Shown: positions 49,411 through 60,663 of the stretch, in pieces
Layout: each line of letters starts with the position of its first letter
Position numbering within the stretch: position 1 is the first letter of the stretch
Source: Algoriphagus halophilus
GTDB taxonomy: Bacteria; Bacteroidota; Bacteroidia; Cytophagales; Cyclobacteriaceae
Length of the DNA: 64,000 bases
Direction: 5' to 3'
Assembly: GCF_900129785.1 (NCBI RefSeq)
Contig: NZ_FSRC01000001.1
Span: 434,001 to 498,000 of the forward strand
The notes under the pieces: generated by a model
What the model was told of the DNA's origin: nothing
What the model saw: only the letters and a program-made list of their open reading frames with translations
Database searches by the model: none
Program-made: the position numbers and the translations under genes

Positions 49411-52400
49411 CTATTGTGACAAATTAAATCTTAATTGTCCGCCAAATGCTGTAGAAGATCTTCTATAGGCAGTAGTAACCCTCGGGTCATTAATCGTTCT
49501 ATCAAAATAAAGAGTCACACTTAGGTTTTGATTGATCAAATAACCAATCGTTGGCCTGATCTGAATATTTAAGTTACCGTTGGTGATGGTGCTACCTTCT
49601 TCAATTTTCCTCTGAACTTGTCTGGTATCTACCACTTTGGTGTCCAACCTGAAAGTCAGGTCATTTTTAAGTATTTTCTGCTGCCCCTGAATTTTGAAAG
49701 GTATTTTTACTCCTGCTTTGGTATAGCCTATGTTGATTCCAAAATCATTGCTTCTTTGCTCAGTCACTTGGGCGTTTGAAAAGTTTAATCCCAAGCTTCT
49801 TTCTTTATTGTATTGGACCGCAATATTCAATCGATCTTTGGTCAATAAGTCTACGCCGATCAATGGTGAAAAACGTTCTGCCATGACTACCTGATTTAAT
49901 ACATAGATAGGAATAAATTGGCCCTCGTCATTGGTTACATCAGGTCTCGGTATTCTTTGTAAGTTATTATAAAGCTCTAATCCTTCTTGGTATTGGAGAG
50001 AGTTGGAGAAATTACTGGCATCATAGGTAGAGGTGTATCCATGCAAAATATTGATGCTGCTAAATATCTCACTTAGTCCTTTGAGTCTGGAAAGACCTCT
50101 ATACTCAAGTCTCCAGTTGGGCAATGGAGTTTTTGGGAAAGGATTCAATTTCATGTCAGAGGCGTTCTTTCCCCGATAGGCAGCTAAGAAGGCAGGTATT
50201 AATACATCTTGCCCATTGATGGAATATTCTCCTCCCGATGGATTTTCGCTATCCAACCTGCTTTTTACAATCGCACGATTATTTTCAAAATCTGTAAAAA
50301 GTGGGGAATTGTTTTCAAAATCGTCTCTTGAGAAAGAGGTCCCAAGCATGATCGTAGTAATACTGTAGGAACCTAATCGATTTGGACTAATTGAAACATA
50401 TTCTCCGGGGTTATCCTCTGAATTTCTAAATATCTCTTGATAGTTTCCAGTCTCTCTTTTGGTGGCTGTCAACGTGATCCTAAAATCCTGGAAGGGTTCA
50501 ATTAAACTACCCAACCTCAAATTCATAGCCCGGTTTTGGGAGAAAGGTTGCGTGAGTTCCGAACTTGGAGCCATGTATCCTGCACTGGCTAACCTGTAGC
50601 GGATAGCTGGATCTTGGCTACCAAAAAGGAAAGCTAATCCTGGATTTTCAAAAGCGCGGTCCATTCCCAATAACCCGGTGTTTGGTAAATAACCCGGTAA
50701 GAAAGTACCTTGGATCACTCCATAATTAAAAGTGATTTCCTTCACCATCATCAGCATTTTGAGAACCTTATTACTAAATGGTGTTCCGATGGTATCCTCC
50801 GCTTCTACAGAGCTCCTTCCTGGTATGGTTGGTCGCTTTGGAGCATTCAAAGCTGCTAACTTTTTATTTTTGTTGTAAAGCTTAATCAAGTCTAGCTTAC
50901 CATTGATGGACTGATCCCTGGTGTTTTGAATCACATTTCCCAAGGTATCCTTTTGACCGATCGCTCCAGTCTGCCAGGTATAATTGGCGGTGTATTTGTA
51001 ATCTGCCCTGATCCAATCCAAAATAGGAGTCTTGTCAAAAGGAATCGTATAGTTCAGGTTAATCGTTTGGTTGTAGTTAGTTCTTCGGCCAAATCTCCAG
51101 AAATTACTTTTTACAGAATCTTGCTTTGCTTCAGAATCCAAGTCACCTTCCGGTTCATCGATTACGGCCATCACCCTGGCAGAATAATCTACTCTAAGGT
51201 TCCTAGTGAGGTCCCAGTTGACCGTATAGAATCTGTTCATGAAATAGCTTTTTTGGAAAAGCGGGTCCACTCCAGAGGTACTCAATTGATCGTTTCTATA
51301 TTGAGATCTTAGGAATCTTCGGTCTATATCCAATCTCGCTAGAAGAAGGGTAGGGGCTAAATTCAGATTGAAGTCTTTAATTAATCTCAAATGAGGAGAT
51401 TCCAACCAGGTGCTGTTTTTAAATGGCTCAATCACCAAAGGTTTTGGCTGAAAGCTATAAGTAATATTTCCTTTATAGGTCTTAAAGGTGTAATCCTGGA
51501 TTTGGGCATTGGTCTGTTTTACAGTTCCATAAGCATAGGAAAATGAGAAGTTACTCAGGTCATAGAACCTACTTACAGATTCAGGATCCGTCTTAATTTT
51601 CCGGACATTGTTAAAGCTTATGTTCTTTCTATTTAACTGATCCAAAGCGATGCTTCTATAAGCATCACGTTCCGCATCCGTTTCAAATTTACCCAATGCC
51701 ACCTCAAAAGGCACGTCAGGGTTTAAAGGATCATATTCTGGTCTTGTAGATGAATTTTCCACACTAAAATACATAGGGATGCTTACCCCCAATTGGGCAG
51801 GAAGTAATTTATGCACATCTATGTTGGTAGAAATATCATACTGGGTAGTAGATTGTCTAGATCTTTCAGAAAGTCTCGTTTCCAAACCTCCAAAGCCTAT
51901 AGAATTATGTCTAATTGAAGCGGACACCACGGCAACATCTGCAATCTTTGCATTCAATAATGCATTTGCGGCCCATCCATTTGATTTTGTGAATCCGGTC
52001 ACGCGAAGTTCATTGGCCCATACGCAAATACTCTTGCTTGCACCACCCGATACACCCGGATTTCTGACCCCTATCATCATACCTTGAATCAAACTTAACT
52101 CAGGTCTTCCCACTACAGTTACTTTGTATTGGTCCACCTGGATCGTATAGGGTATGTTTAATGGAGACTGACTATTATCTCTTTCCACTTTAGCGCCGAC
52201 AATATCCTGAATGGCAATGTCTATTTCATTTTCCAATGGCCAAATTTGTCGAGGGTCCCTCGTTCCCTTAGGGGTAATGGTTAGAGGAACTTCTATTTCA
52301 TAATAGTTGTCGGTGTAGTCTGTTCCAAGTCTTAAGAATCCGGTAAATTCTCCATCCAATGCATCTTCGCTATCAGCATGGAAGAACATTTTGATTCTTT

Positions 52401-55400
52401 CAAATTGCACCAAATCCTGCGTAATGTTTCTGAAAACTGCTCTGGCATCTTTTGCAGGTAAATCTTCCACACAGATTCTTAAAGATTGCTCGTTCAATCT
52501 TCTTTCTACCGTGGACGTGTTATCTCGATCTCTGTTAATTCCAGGAGGTAATACATAAGGACTTTGAGTGGCACTTCCTTGACTGTTTTCCTCAATGCCT
52601 ACCACATCGACAGTTACATTGGATACATCTGGCTCAGGAATTTCAAATAACCCTCTTTCGAAAAGAGATTCTTGGAATACCCTCCATTGACTACCAATCA
52701 TTCGGAAATTGGCCATCCTCAATACCACCGGCTGTTCAAAATCAGTCAAATAGGTTCTCATCCAACGGATGGATTTAAAACCGGTAATATCTCCTTGAAC
52801 CCGATCAGGTTGTCTTACTGGAATTCTGAATAAATACCAATCAACATTCTCTCCTCCCTCATTATGAGTCACCTTATCCACGATGTAGTTTTGCCCTACT
52901 ACCAGATTACCAGGTCTTAAGTCAATCTCGTATTCATAATAATTTTCGAGTTCATTGATGGTATTATCGGTATTTAGGTCTTCATTATCAGGGGTGTTGG
53001 AACCAGATGGGGTATAGGGAAGGTTTTGGCTGGCAGTCACCGGAGTATTTCCTTCCATTCCATTAAACTTCTTATATCGTTCCAGAATCTTGACATTGTT
53101 CTGATCAAATTGTTCGTCTAGATAGTATTGGAATAAATCTGCAGATACATCTTGATTAATTCTATTCCTCGCTTCTTGGGAGACACTTAAACGATCCAAG
53201 AATCTAGATTGGAAAAATCCAGCCTCATCAGAGTTTTTCAGACCATCTAGTCCCACATCTTGGTTTTCCCTGGAGGATTCTGAGTTGTCAAAAGCAGGAA
53301 GAAGGTATTGTTCCCGGGTGATTCGCCCCCATTCATTGGAGGAGGTTTTGGAAGGATCTCCGTCTGCAGGAAGTCCATTTTCAAAAGCATGGCGACCATC
53401 TTTCATCACATCTTCTGAGATGTCTCCTAAATTCAGAAATAGCTTTCCGCCTGTGGTGTTGTTTTCATTGAATATCCCATCCAGGACACGCCCATTTTCG
53501 CCCTCAATAAATGGATCTAGCATCCAGAATTCGACGTACTCGATATTGGTCCGGTCAAAGTCTACCTCAGTAGTAATTGCTCTGGTTACTCCGCCATAGT
53601 TTTTCTCCGGGTCTGGAAGTAATCCATCAAATGTCAAATTAGGATTATAGTTGTACATTCCTCGCTCACTTGGGAAATAGGCAAGTTCAAATAGAGGCTC
53701 AGGAGTAATAATTACCGTCCGGTCTTGCTGCGGGAAAATTTCTTGCGGGACTACCCGGCGGACGTAATGATTTCGACGATCTTCCCTTGATATGTTGGAG
53801 GGTACACCTGGGCCACTTTCCCGATAGAAGATGTTATCAATATTATACCAAGCAAGTCGGGCTCTTCTATAAGTTGCCCCTAATAAATCTTCCGTTTGAT
53901 CGCTCAGATCAAATCGATTATCATCAGTTTGTGGGGTAGAGGCTAATTTCCAGTTTTGGTTGGCCGCACCCCCTAGATTAAATGGGGTAACTGCTGCCTC
54001 AAAATCATCTATGTAGGAGGCCTGGTCTCCATCTACTTGATTGGAAGTCCCAGGGATTAAATGGGCAAACTCTCCACTAAAATTGACTAAAGAAGTCTCT
54101 TTGGTATCCGTAAAAGGAAGTGCATCTGCCATTTTCGTAAGCCAACGGGATTCATCCGAGAATCTGGCATCTAAACCCCAAAGGCTATTTCTTAAGGTTT
54201 CATTTCCAGTGGCAATCCTGGTGACATTAGGCCGTTCATTTAAATACAAGAAAGTGCCTCCTAAGTTGAATTTGTCACTGAACACATAGTCCAACCGAGT
54301 ACCCAATAGGCTTCGCGTCTGGAAGGATACCAAATCTGCCTTTTCAAAACTGATGGATATTTGCTTTCCAGATTGTAAGATCGCGTCATTGATGATCACC
54401 ACACGGCCTACATTGTAATCTACAGTAAAATCTACCCCTTCGGTCAAGGGGATATTTCCTGCCTGAACTATCACAGAGCCAGGTGAAATATTTAAGCCTG
54501 GGAGTTGGATTTCTGAAGCAGAACCTGCTGTTAAACGTCCTTTGATAAAATACTTATTGAGTCGGGTTACTAATTCTGCATCAGCTTGGGTTGTCTGATA
54601 CAAGGTATCATAGACGTATTTGTCTTTGAGTACTATTTCTGTGTCCAGAAAGTATTTCTCAAGGTTGGAGCCGAAAGGTTCAAGTACAGGAAATATAAGT
54701 AAACCTCGATCTGGAAGAATGGTCAATCCTTCTACAAAGTCAAAATTTCCATCTGGGGCAGGGTCATTTTGAGGATTTAAATTATCCAAGCCTGTTAGCT
54801 TGATCAAAGGAACGTCTTTTACATTTTCACCTTCTAGAAGAGAGGGGTTGTCTAAACCGGTTCTATCATCACGGTAAATCACTTGAAGTTGGAACCCATC
54901 TCTTAAAAGTTGATTCGCATTTAAGTTATAGACGTTTTTCATCATCAAATCCCAAGAGGGAACCCTTGGATTGATTCTGGCTGGCCGTAATAGCTTCAAG
55001 AAAATCAATTCATCCTCCTGACGATTTTGATAGTCCTCTGTTAATTCACCGACCTTATACACCTGACCATTGTAAGTGTATTCATAAGAAACAGCTAGTA
55101 CTTCATCGTTTTGAAGTTTTCGGAAGAGTGAGAGATAACCCAGTTGAGGGTTGAAATAATATTCGGTTGGACTCAGTTTTCTGGATCCATTGATCTGTTC
55201 AAAGTCAACCCCTTTTCTAATATTTAGACTTGATTCCATTGCCCGTGCACCGGTATCAAATGGCCTGAAGGCAGGGTTATTCGCTATATTATTAAAAAGG
55301 TTATTGGAACCATTACTGGCAGGTGCGCCTGGAGTTCCAGGTCCAATGGCAGGGTTGGATGGGTTTAATAAGGTTTGTCCTTCTCCCAAATCCATGAATG

Positions 55401-56544
55401 CTGCAAAATTCCTTAGCGTTTCGGTATTGGAAGCCCTGTTCATGATGTAAACTTCAATTCTGGTAACGTTTACGCCAGAAAGCACTTGAGGAAGTCCTCG
55501 AAGCCATCTTTCGTAATTGTCCCTAAAGAAATGAGCTAAGAAAAAGTGCCTGTTTTCATCATACTTAGAAGCTTGAATGTCAAAAGACCTTCCTTGACCA
55601 TTGGCATCAATGATTAACTGGTCTCTTCTACCTCGTTGGGTGGAGGCAACCGCTGTGACACCCAATTTTCCAAATTGCATTTGAGTTTTGACCCCAAATA
55701 AATTTTGGGCTCCCTGGATCAATCGGTTCTGAACAGGCATGCTCACATTACCTATTTCAATGGATTTAATGATGTCTTCTTGGAAGCCTGTATATTCCAA
55801 CTTCAGTTGATTTTGGAAGTCAAAGGAATTATTGGAATCGAAATTGGCCCCAATTTTCATTTTTTCTCCAAGGGAACCATTGACAGCCATTTGGATCTGT
55901 TGATCAAAATTAAATCCTCCATTTTGCTGTTGTCGGATTGGTAGGGTAGGGTTGTCTATCCTTCTGAAAATTGCCCCAAAATCCAAATTGACATATCCTG
56001 TAGGAACAATGTTGATTTCACTTCCTCCGAATATTCTATCAAATGAGGGGCTCACAGTCAATGGAGGGATTAACCCACGGCCTTCCACGGCACTTTCTCC
56101 ATCTCCACCTCTGGATCTACTTCTCCAATAATCTTGTCTTACTTTGTATTCCTGAATTTTTGAGAATTCTTCAAAATCATATTCTTGTTCATTTCCTACC
56201 CTGGTGCTGTCTAGCTCTTCCACGATATTATATCTCAAGGTAGAGTCTACTAAAACCTGAACATTTTGATTGGTAAGTGGAGTAGGTAAAAAAGGAGATT
56301 CAGGTCTTAAGAAAGGGTTTCGGTAGGGGTATAGAGGACTCGTCCTCATATTTTGCCAAAGCAAAAATGAGGGAGCCATTCTCCTATAGTTAAGAGAATC
56401 GATTCGCGTTTGGAGGCTATCGGATACGGTTTGTTGAGCCTGGGAAGTAGAAAAGGCCAGAATAAACCCAAACAGGATGAAGTATTTGGGCAAACCACCG
56501 AAATACCTCCTCCTGCAAAAAGTCAGTAACTTCCGAAAGTTCAA
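49411..56544 (-). CDS. sprA: type IX secretion system translocon SprA (Sov)
   Basis: Up to 2377 aa, matching the giant 36-strand outer-membrane barrel that forms the T9SS export channel. N-terminal signal peptide core ILFGFILAFSTSQAQQ, then Asn/Arg/Tyr-rich repeats of the motility-SprA domains (DFGAIFRRIDNPTLPIRQQQ, near residue 190; YVEFWMLDPFIEG, near 1010). The end reads AFGGQLRFNLSQ. No ATG exists before the signal: the start is TTG at 56544 or TTG at 56493, the latter preceded by AGGAGGAGG (56514-56506). An in-frame TAA lies five codons upstream. It follows ruvA by 12 bp. Confidence 0.97.
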   Translation of the reverse strand: MNFRKLLTFCRRRYFGGLPKYFILFGFILAFSTSQAQQTVSDSLQTRIDSLNYRRMAPSFLLWQNMRTSPLYPYRNPFLRPESPFLPTPLTNQNVQVLVDSTLRYNIVEELDSTRVGNEQEYDFEEFSKIQEYKVRQDYWRSRSRGGDGESAVEGRGLIPPLTVSPSFDRIFGGSEINIVPTGYVNLDFGAIFRRIDNPTLPIRQQQNGGFNFDQQIQMAVNGSLGEKMKIGANFDSNNSFDFQNQLKLEYTGFQEDIIKSIEIGNVSMPVQNRLIQGAQNLFGVKTQMQFGKLGVTAVASTQRGRRDQLIIDANGQGRSFDIQASKYDENRHFFLAHFFRDNYERWLRGLPQVLSGVNVTRIEVYIMNRASNTETLRNFAAFMDLGEGQTLLNPSNPAIGPGTPGAPASNGSNNLFNNIANNPAFRPFDTGARAMESSLNIRKGVDFEQINGSRKLSPTEYYFNPQLGYLSLFRKLQNDEVLAVSYEYTYNGQVYKVGELTEDYQNRQEDELIFLKLLRPARINPRVPSWDLMMKNVYNLNANQLLRDGFQLQVIYRDDRTGLDNPSLLEGENVKDVPLIKLTGLDNLNPQNDPAPDGNFDFVEGLTILPDRGLLIFPVLEPFGSNLEKYFLDTEIVLKDKYVYDTLYQTTQADAELVTRLNKYFIKGRLTAGSASEIQLPGLNISPGSVIVQAGNIPLTEGVDFTVDYNVGRVVIINDAILQSGKQISISFEKADLVSFQTRSLLGTRLDYVFSDKFNLGGTFLYLNERPNVTRIATGNETLRNSLWGLDARFSDESRWLTKMADALPFTDTKETSLVNFSGEFAHLIPGTSNQVDGDQASYIDDFEAAVTPFNLGGAANQNWKLASTPQTDDNRFDLSDQTEDLLGATYRRARLAWYNIDNIFYRESGPGVPSNISREDRRNHYVRRVVPQEIFPQQDRTVIITPEPLFELAYFPSERGMYNYNPNLTFDGLLPDPEKNYGGVTRAITTEVDFDRTNIEYVEFWMLDPFIEGENGRVLDGIFNENNTTGGKLFLNLGDISEDVMKDGRHAFENGLPADGDPSKTSSNEWGRITREQYLLPAFDNSESSRENQDVGLDGLKNSDEAGFFQSRFLDRLSVSQEARNRINQDVSADLFQYYLDEQFDQNNVKILERYKKFNGMEGNTPVTASQNLPYTPSGSNTPDNEDLNTDNTINELENYYEYEIDLRPGNLVVGQNYIVDKVTHNEGGENVDWYLFRIPVRQPDRVQGDITGFKSIRWMRTYLTDFEQPVVLRMANFRMIGSQWRVFQESLFERGLFEIPEPDVSNVTVDVVGIEENSQGSATQSPYVLPPGINRDRDNTSTVERRLNEQSLRICVEDLPAKDARAVFRNITQDLVQFERIKMFFHADSEDALDGEFTGFLRLGTDYTDNYYEIEVPLTITPKGTRDPRQIWPLENEIDIAIQDIVGAKVERDNSQSPLNIPYTIQVDQYKVTVVGRPELSLIQGMMIGVRNPGVSGGASKSICVWANELRVTGFTKSNGWAANALLNAKIADVAVVSASIRHNSIGFGGLETRLSERSRQSTTQYDISTNIDVHKLLPAQLGVSIPMYFSVENSSTRPEYDPLNPDVPFEVALGKFETDAERDAYRSIALDQLNRKNISFNNVRKIKTDPESVSRFYDLSNFSFSYAYGTVKQTNAQIQDYTFKTYKGNITYSFQPKPLVIEPFKNSTWLESPHLRLIKDFNLNLAPTLLLARLDIDRRFLRSQYRNDQLSTSGVDPLFQKSYFMNRFYTVNWDLTRNLRVDYSARVMAVIDEPEGDLDSEAKQDSVKSNFWRFGRRTNYNQTINLNYTIPFDKTPILDWIRADYKYTANYTWQTGAIGQKDTLGNVIQNTRDQSINGKLDLIKLYNKNKKLAALNAPKRPTIPGRSSVEAEDTIGTPFSNKVLKMLMMVKEITFNYGVIQGTFLPGYLPNTGLLGMDRAFENPGLAFLFGSQDPAIRYRLASAGYMAPSSELTQPFSQNRAMNLRLGSLIEPFQDFRITLTATKRETGNYQEIFRNSEDNPGEYVSISPNRLGSYSITTIMLGTSFSRDDFENNSPLFTDFENNRAIVKSRLDSENPSGGEYSINGQDVLIPAFLAAYRGKNASDMKLNPFPKTPLPNWRLEYRGLSRLKGLSEIFSSINILHGYTSTYDASNFSNSLQYQEGLELYNNLQRIPRPDVTNDEGQFIPIYVLNQVVMAERFSPLIGVDLLTKDRLNIAVQYNKERSLGLNFSNAQVTEQRSNDFGINIGYTKAGVKIPFKIQGQQKILKNDLTFRLDTKVVDTRQVQRKIEEGSTITNGNLNIQIRPTIGYLINQNLSVTLYFDRTINDPRVTTAYRRSSTAFGGQLRFNLSQ

Positions 56545-56556
56545 TGCAGCTTCAAA

Positions 56557-57156
56557 TTATGGTGTCTTTAAAGATGCTTTAATTAATTCTTCTAAAGAAA
56601 TTTCTCCAGTGGTTTTTTTCAATACAGCAGCGATGTTTTTTTCAGCGGCTGTTTTTGGGAAACCAAGAGTAATTAAGGCTTTTAACGCTTCTTCTCGAAC
56701 TTTATTGTCAGATCTTAAAAATCCAGTTTGGGAAGCAGAAGCATCTGAGCCCACATCCTTTCCTATTTTATCTTTCAACTCCAATATGATGCGTTGGGCA
56801 GTCTTAGCCCCAATGCCCTTGACATGCTGGATGGTAGCCACATCTCCAGAAAGAATTGCATGTTCAATTTCTTTGGTATTTAAAGAAGATAAGATCATTA
56901 AGCCCGTATTAGGACCTACACCATTGATGGAGATCAATAATAGGAAGAGCCTTTTTTCTGCCTCTTCCTTAAACCCATACAAGGTATGGGCATCTTCTTT
57001 TATATGGAGATAGGTGAGGAGCTTGATTTGCTCCTCATCCTTAATGGCACTGTATGTTTGTAATGATATTTTGACATGGTATCCAATCCCTCCAATGTCA
57101 ATGAGTACATAGGTAGGATCTTTAAATACCAGCCGCCCGTTAAGATAGTCTATCAT
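56557..57156 (-). CDS. ruvA: Holliday junction branch migration protein RuvA
   Basis: 199 aa, normal length. OB-fold N-terminus ([23 protein letters not shown]), tetrameric core with helix-hairpin-helix segments (LFLLLISINGVGPNTGLMIL and VKGIGAKTAQRIILELKDK), and the C-terminal RuvB-binding helix. RuvA binds four-way junctions and loads RuvB to drive branch migration. Its ATG overlaps the maeB stop by 4 bp. It is followed 12 bp later by sprA, a maeB-ruvA-sprA order that seems conserved in gliding Bacteroidota. Confidence 0.97.
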   Translation of the reverse strand: MIDYLNGRLVFKDPTYVLIDIGGIGYHVKISLQTYSAIKDEEQIKLLTYLHIKEDAHTLYGFKEEAEKRLFLLLISINGVGPNTGLMILSSLNTKEIEHAILSGDVATIQHVKGIGAKTAQRIILELKDKIGKDVGSDASASQTGFLRSDNKVREEALKALITLGFPKTAAEKNIAAVLKKTTGEISLEELIKASLKTP

Positions 57157-59423
57157 GATTTTCCATTGGATTGAGCATCTACAACGGCTACCGCTACCAT
57201 ATTTACAATTTCGCGAATGGAACTACCTAATTGGAGTATATGAACAGGCTTGTTCATTCCCAAAAGAATTGGGCCAATAGCTTCGGAATTTCCTAATTCA
57301 GCCAAAAGTTTGTAGGCAATATTTCCCGAACTTAAATCAGGGAAAATTAAGGTGTTCGCCTTTTTGTTGATCAATTTAGAGAATGGATACATCTCCTTTT
57401 GTATTTCATCATTCAGGGCCACATTGGCTTGCATTTCTCCTTCAATAATCAAGTCAGGATATTTTTCCTTGGCCATGGCTGTTGCCTTAGCCATTTTATC
57501 AGGAATATCTCCTTTGGCAGAACCAAAATTGGAATAAGAAAGCACGGCAATTCTTGGTTCAATGTTAAAGAACTTCACTGCCTCAGCGGTCAAGCCTATT
57601 ATTTCTACCAATTCTTCAGCAGTTGGATTCAAGTTAACCGTGGCGTCAGAAAAGAAATAAGGTCCTTTACTCGTGTTCATGATGTACATCCCTGCTACAC
57701 GCTTAGTGCCTGGTCTGACTCCAATGGTATGTAAGGAAGGAAGGACAGTTTTAGGATAATCTCTGGTAAGACCAGAAATAAATGCATCCGCTAAACCTGT
57801 TTCCACCATCATCGCTCCAAAGTAATTTCTTTGAGTGACCAATCTGGAGGCATCGCCATAGGTCATTCCTTTTCTTTGACGTTTTGCAAAAAGGATATCC
57901 GCAAACTGAGAAAGTTTTTTACTGTCTTCCATTGGATCAATAATGGTGACATTTTGTAAATCCAATGAGTTTTCCTTGATAAGGGTCAGAATACGTTCTT
58001 TATTCCCTAAAAGGATCGGAATGGCAATCTTCTCGTCTTTCAGGATCTGTGCTGCCTTCAGGATTTTTCTGTTGTCCGCTTCAGCAAATACTACTCGTTT
58101 AGGATCTTTCTTCGCTCTGGCGATGACCACAGACATTAATCGTTGATCGATGCCTATTCTTTCCTGAAGTTCCAGTTCATAGGCTTCCCAGTCCAAAATT
58201 GGGCTTTTAGCCACTCCTGAATCCATTGCCGCTTTAGCAACAGCTGGGGCAATCGTGGTTATGAGACGAGGGTCCAAAGGTTTAGGAATCAAATAAAATC
58301 TTCCAAAACCTAGTTTATCTTCCCCATACGCCTTGTTCACGATGTCTGGAACAGGCTCTTTGGCAAGTTTGGCAATAGCATGAGCTGCTGCAAGTTTCAT
58401 TTCCTCATTAATAGCGGTAGCTCTTACATCGAGTGCTCCTCTAAAAATGTATGGGAAACCTAGGACATTATTTACCTGATTGGGATGATCGGATCTTCCG
58501 GTAGCCATAATTAAATCCTCTCTTGCAGCTATGGCAAGGTCATAGGCGATTTCAGGATCTGGATTGGCCAAGGCAAAAACGATCGGATTGGCTGCCATGA
58601 GTTTCAATTGGTCCTGGGAAATTACATTTCCGGCAGAAAGTCCCAAAAACACATCTGCTCCAACCAATGCATCGTTGATGGTATAAATATCCCTGTCTGT
58701 GGCGAACTCTCTTCTGATATCATCCAAGTCAGGACGATCGGATCTCAAGATTCCTTCGATATCACATAAGACGATATTTTCTTTTTTGATCCCTAGTGTT
58801 ATGTAAAATCTGGTACAGGAAATGGCTGCAGCACCTGCTCCATTGACCACCAATTTGATATCACTAATATTTTTTTCTACCAGTTCTAATGCATTGAGTA
58901 ATGCAGCTCCGGAAATAATCGCCGTGCCATGCTGATCGTCATGCATGACCGGGATTTTCATTTCCTTTTTTAACGTCTCCTCAATTTCAAAACATTCTGG
59001 TGCCTTGATATCTTCTAGGTTGATTCCCCCAAAAGTTGGCTCCAGAGACTTGATGGTCTGAATTAGTTTTTTAGGATCTTTTTCATTGATTTCAATGTCA
59101 AAAACATCAATACCAGCAAACTTCTTGAAAAGAACTCCTTTTCCTTCCATGACTGGTTTGGATGCCTCAGGACCAATATCGCCTAAACCTAATACTGCGG
59201 TTCCATTGGAAATTACGCCCACCAAGTTTCCTTTGGCAGTGTATTTATAAACTTTTTCGCTGTCGGTAGCTATTTCTTTACAAGGTTCAGCTACCCCGGG
59301 TGAATAAGCCAAAGCCAAATCCATCTGACTGGATAAAGGCTTGGTAGGGATTACCTCAATTTTACCTGCTTTTCCTTGGGTGTGATAATTGAGTGCGTCC
59401 TCTTTGCGGATTTTAATTGCCAT
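57153..59423 (-). CDS. maeB: NADP-dependent malic enzyme with phosphotransacetylase-like domain
   Basis: 756 aa. The N-terminal malic enzyme part carries [31 protein letters not shown] and [12 protein letters not shown] (NAD(P) loop), then [21 protein letters not shown]. The C-terminal ~330 residues form a PTA-like domain ([36 protein letters not shown]), usually regulatory rather than catalytic in MaeB. It decarboxylates malate to pyruvate with NADPH production. Starts 22 bp after the DUF4837 stop and overlaps ruvA by 4 bp. Confidence 0.96.
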   Translation of the reverse strand: MAIKIRKEDALNYHTQGKAGKIEVIPTKPLSSQMDLALAYSPGVAEPCKEIATDSEKVYKYTAKGNLVGVISNGTAVLGLGDIGPEASKPVMEGKGVLFKKFAGIDVFDIEINEKDPKKLIQTIKSLEPTFGGINLEDIKAPECFEIEETLKKEMKIPVMHDDQHGTAIISGAALLNALELVEKNISDIKLVVNGAGAAAISCTRFYITLGIKKENIVLCDIEGILRSDRPDLDDIRREFATDRDIYTINDALVGADVFLGLSAGNVISQDQLKLMAANPIVFALANPDPEIAYDLAIAAREDLIMATGRSDHPNQVNNVLGFPYIFRGALDVRATAINEEMKLAAAHAIAKLAKEPVPDIVNKAYGEDKLGFGRFYLIPKPLDPRLITTIAPAVAKAAMDSGVAKSPILDWEAYELELQERIGIDQRLMSVVIARAKKDPKRVVFAEADNRKILKAAQILKDEKIAIPILLGNKERILTLIKENSLDLQNVTIIDPMEDSKKLSQFADILFAKRQRKGMTYGDASRLVTQRNYFGAMMVETGLADAFISGLTRDYPKTVLPSLHTIGVRPGTKRVAGMYIMNTSKGPYFFSDATVNLNPTAEELVEIIGLTAEAVKFFNIEPRIAVLSYSNFGSAKGDIPDKMAKATAMAKEKYPDLIIEGEMQANVALNDEIQKEMYPFSKLINKKANTLIFPDLSSGNIAYKLLAELGNSEAIGPILLGMNKPVHILQLGSSIREIVNMVAVAVVDAQSNGKS

Positions 59424-59445
59424 AAAAGCTCTAAGTTAGTTTGGG

Positions 59446-60543
59446 TCAGGACCCCTGCTCCTCAGTCCAACTAACATTTGTGTTTAGAAGAATGGTCTCT
59501 ATTTCACGAAGTGCATCTCTGTGAACCTCATTCGGGTAGAAAACGAAGCCCTCCATGTAATACAGTTTTCCCTTCTTTTCGTCGACCATGATGTACCCAA
59601 GATAGGTGCCTCCCATGCTCAAATTATTAGTTTTCCAGGAGCCCCTAATTTCAGTCGTAAAATTATCATTTATAACCATGTTTCGGAAAGCAGGAGGGAT
59701 TTGTTTTTCTGAAACCATAAAAGAATTTGGGTCCTCAGGATCTCCAAAAATCTCTTGTCTAGTGATTTCATCCCTAAGTTTGACAATATTGGCAGGAAAC
59801 GTCTGCTCTTCGCTGGTGTAATCAGTTTCATAAAAGAACAGGCTAATGTCTGCTCTATTCGCTGTAGGAGTAGGTTGTCTCAACCAAACGAAACCAGGTT
59901 TACTTTTTGCAATTTGATAGGAGGCTGGAACATTTACCTGAATTCCTAAATTCTTTTCCGTTTCTGCGGAAGCAGCTGTATTCTTTCTAGCAAGAATAAT
60001 TTTCTCTAACCTTCCTCTTTCCCTTACTTCAAACAAGTTGATCAATCTGGCTTTGTTTTTCTTGAGGTTGGCTACCAATTCCTCTTCCGTATTTCCAAAA
60101 AGATAAAGTACTTCTTGGCCAATGGCATATTCATCTTCCATTCTCAATGTATAGAGACTTGGGTCTGCTTCCGCTCTTTCTTTAGACTCTTTCGAGAATT
60201 GGGAATTGATCACTTGACTAGCGGCCCCTTTATCATCAAATGTGGTAACATAGATTAGATTGGTAGACATTTTAAGGATTCGGGTCATCGCTCTTGGGTC
60301 CACCCGATTTACTTTAAACCTTGATTCAGATCTGATCATTCCTGGAAGATCTGCCTCAAAAATATCTCGTAATTCATCTCCAACAGGGCCAGCCCATTTG
60401 GCAGAATCGATGACCAAAATTATTTCCCCTATAGTTCCTCTAGCTTTGGGTTTGGTACTGTCAGCACGGTTGGGGTCTCCTTCACAGGCAATAAGCAAAA
60501 AGCCTATGCAAAGGATTCCGAATATATATTTTAGAGCGCTCAT
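59446..60543 (-). CDS. DUF4837 lipoprotein
   Basis: 365 aa from ATG 60543; the in-frame upstream start at 60579 is a poorer choice. Type II signal with lipobox FLLIAC (Cys 20) and mature start EGDPNRADS. Conserved family features: KARGTIGEIILVIDSAKWAGP near residue 35, the PSLYTLRMEDEYAIGQEVLYLFG segment, GFVWLRQPTP and RGSWKTNNLSMGGTYLGYIM. DUF4837 is Bacteroidota-specific and of unknown function, probably envelope. It lies in the sprA/maeB cluster, downstream of the lytic transglycosylase by ~120 bp. Confidence 0.9.
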   Translation of the reverse strand: MSALKYIFGILCIGFLLIACEGDPNRADSTKPKARGTIGEIILVIDSAKWAGPVGDELRDIFEADLPGMIRSESRFKVNRVDPRAMTRILKMSTNLIYVTTFDDKGAASQVINSQFSKESKERAEADPSLYTLRMEDEYAIGQEVLYLFGNTEEELVANLKKNKARLINLFEVRERGRLEKIILARKNTAASAETEKNLGIQVNVPASYQIAKSKPGFVWLRQPTPTANRADISLFFYETDYTSEEQTFPANIVKLRDEITRQEIFGDPEDPNSFMVSEKQIPPAFRNMVINDNFTTEIRGSWKTNNLSMGGTYLGYIMVDEKKGKLYYMEGFVFYPNEVHRDALREIETILLNTNVSWTEEQGS

Positions 60544-60663
60544 ATTCTGATGAATTTGTGTTAATAAGATACTTGTCAAACCTAAATGTAAGGATTCTGG
60601 TTTACTTAAAAATTTAAAAGGAGTTAAAAAAAAGCTTGGCTAAGTAGTTGAACTATTGCTTTT

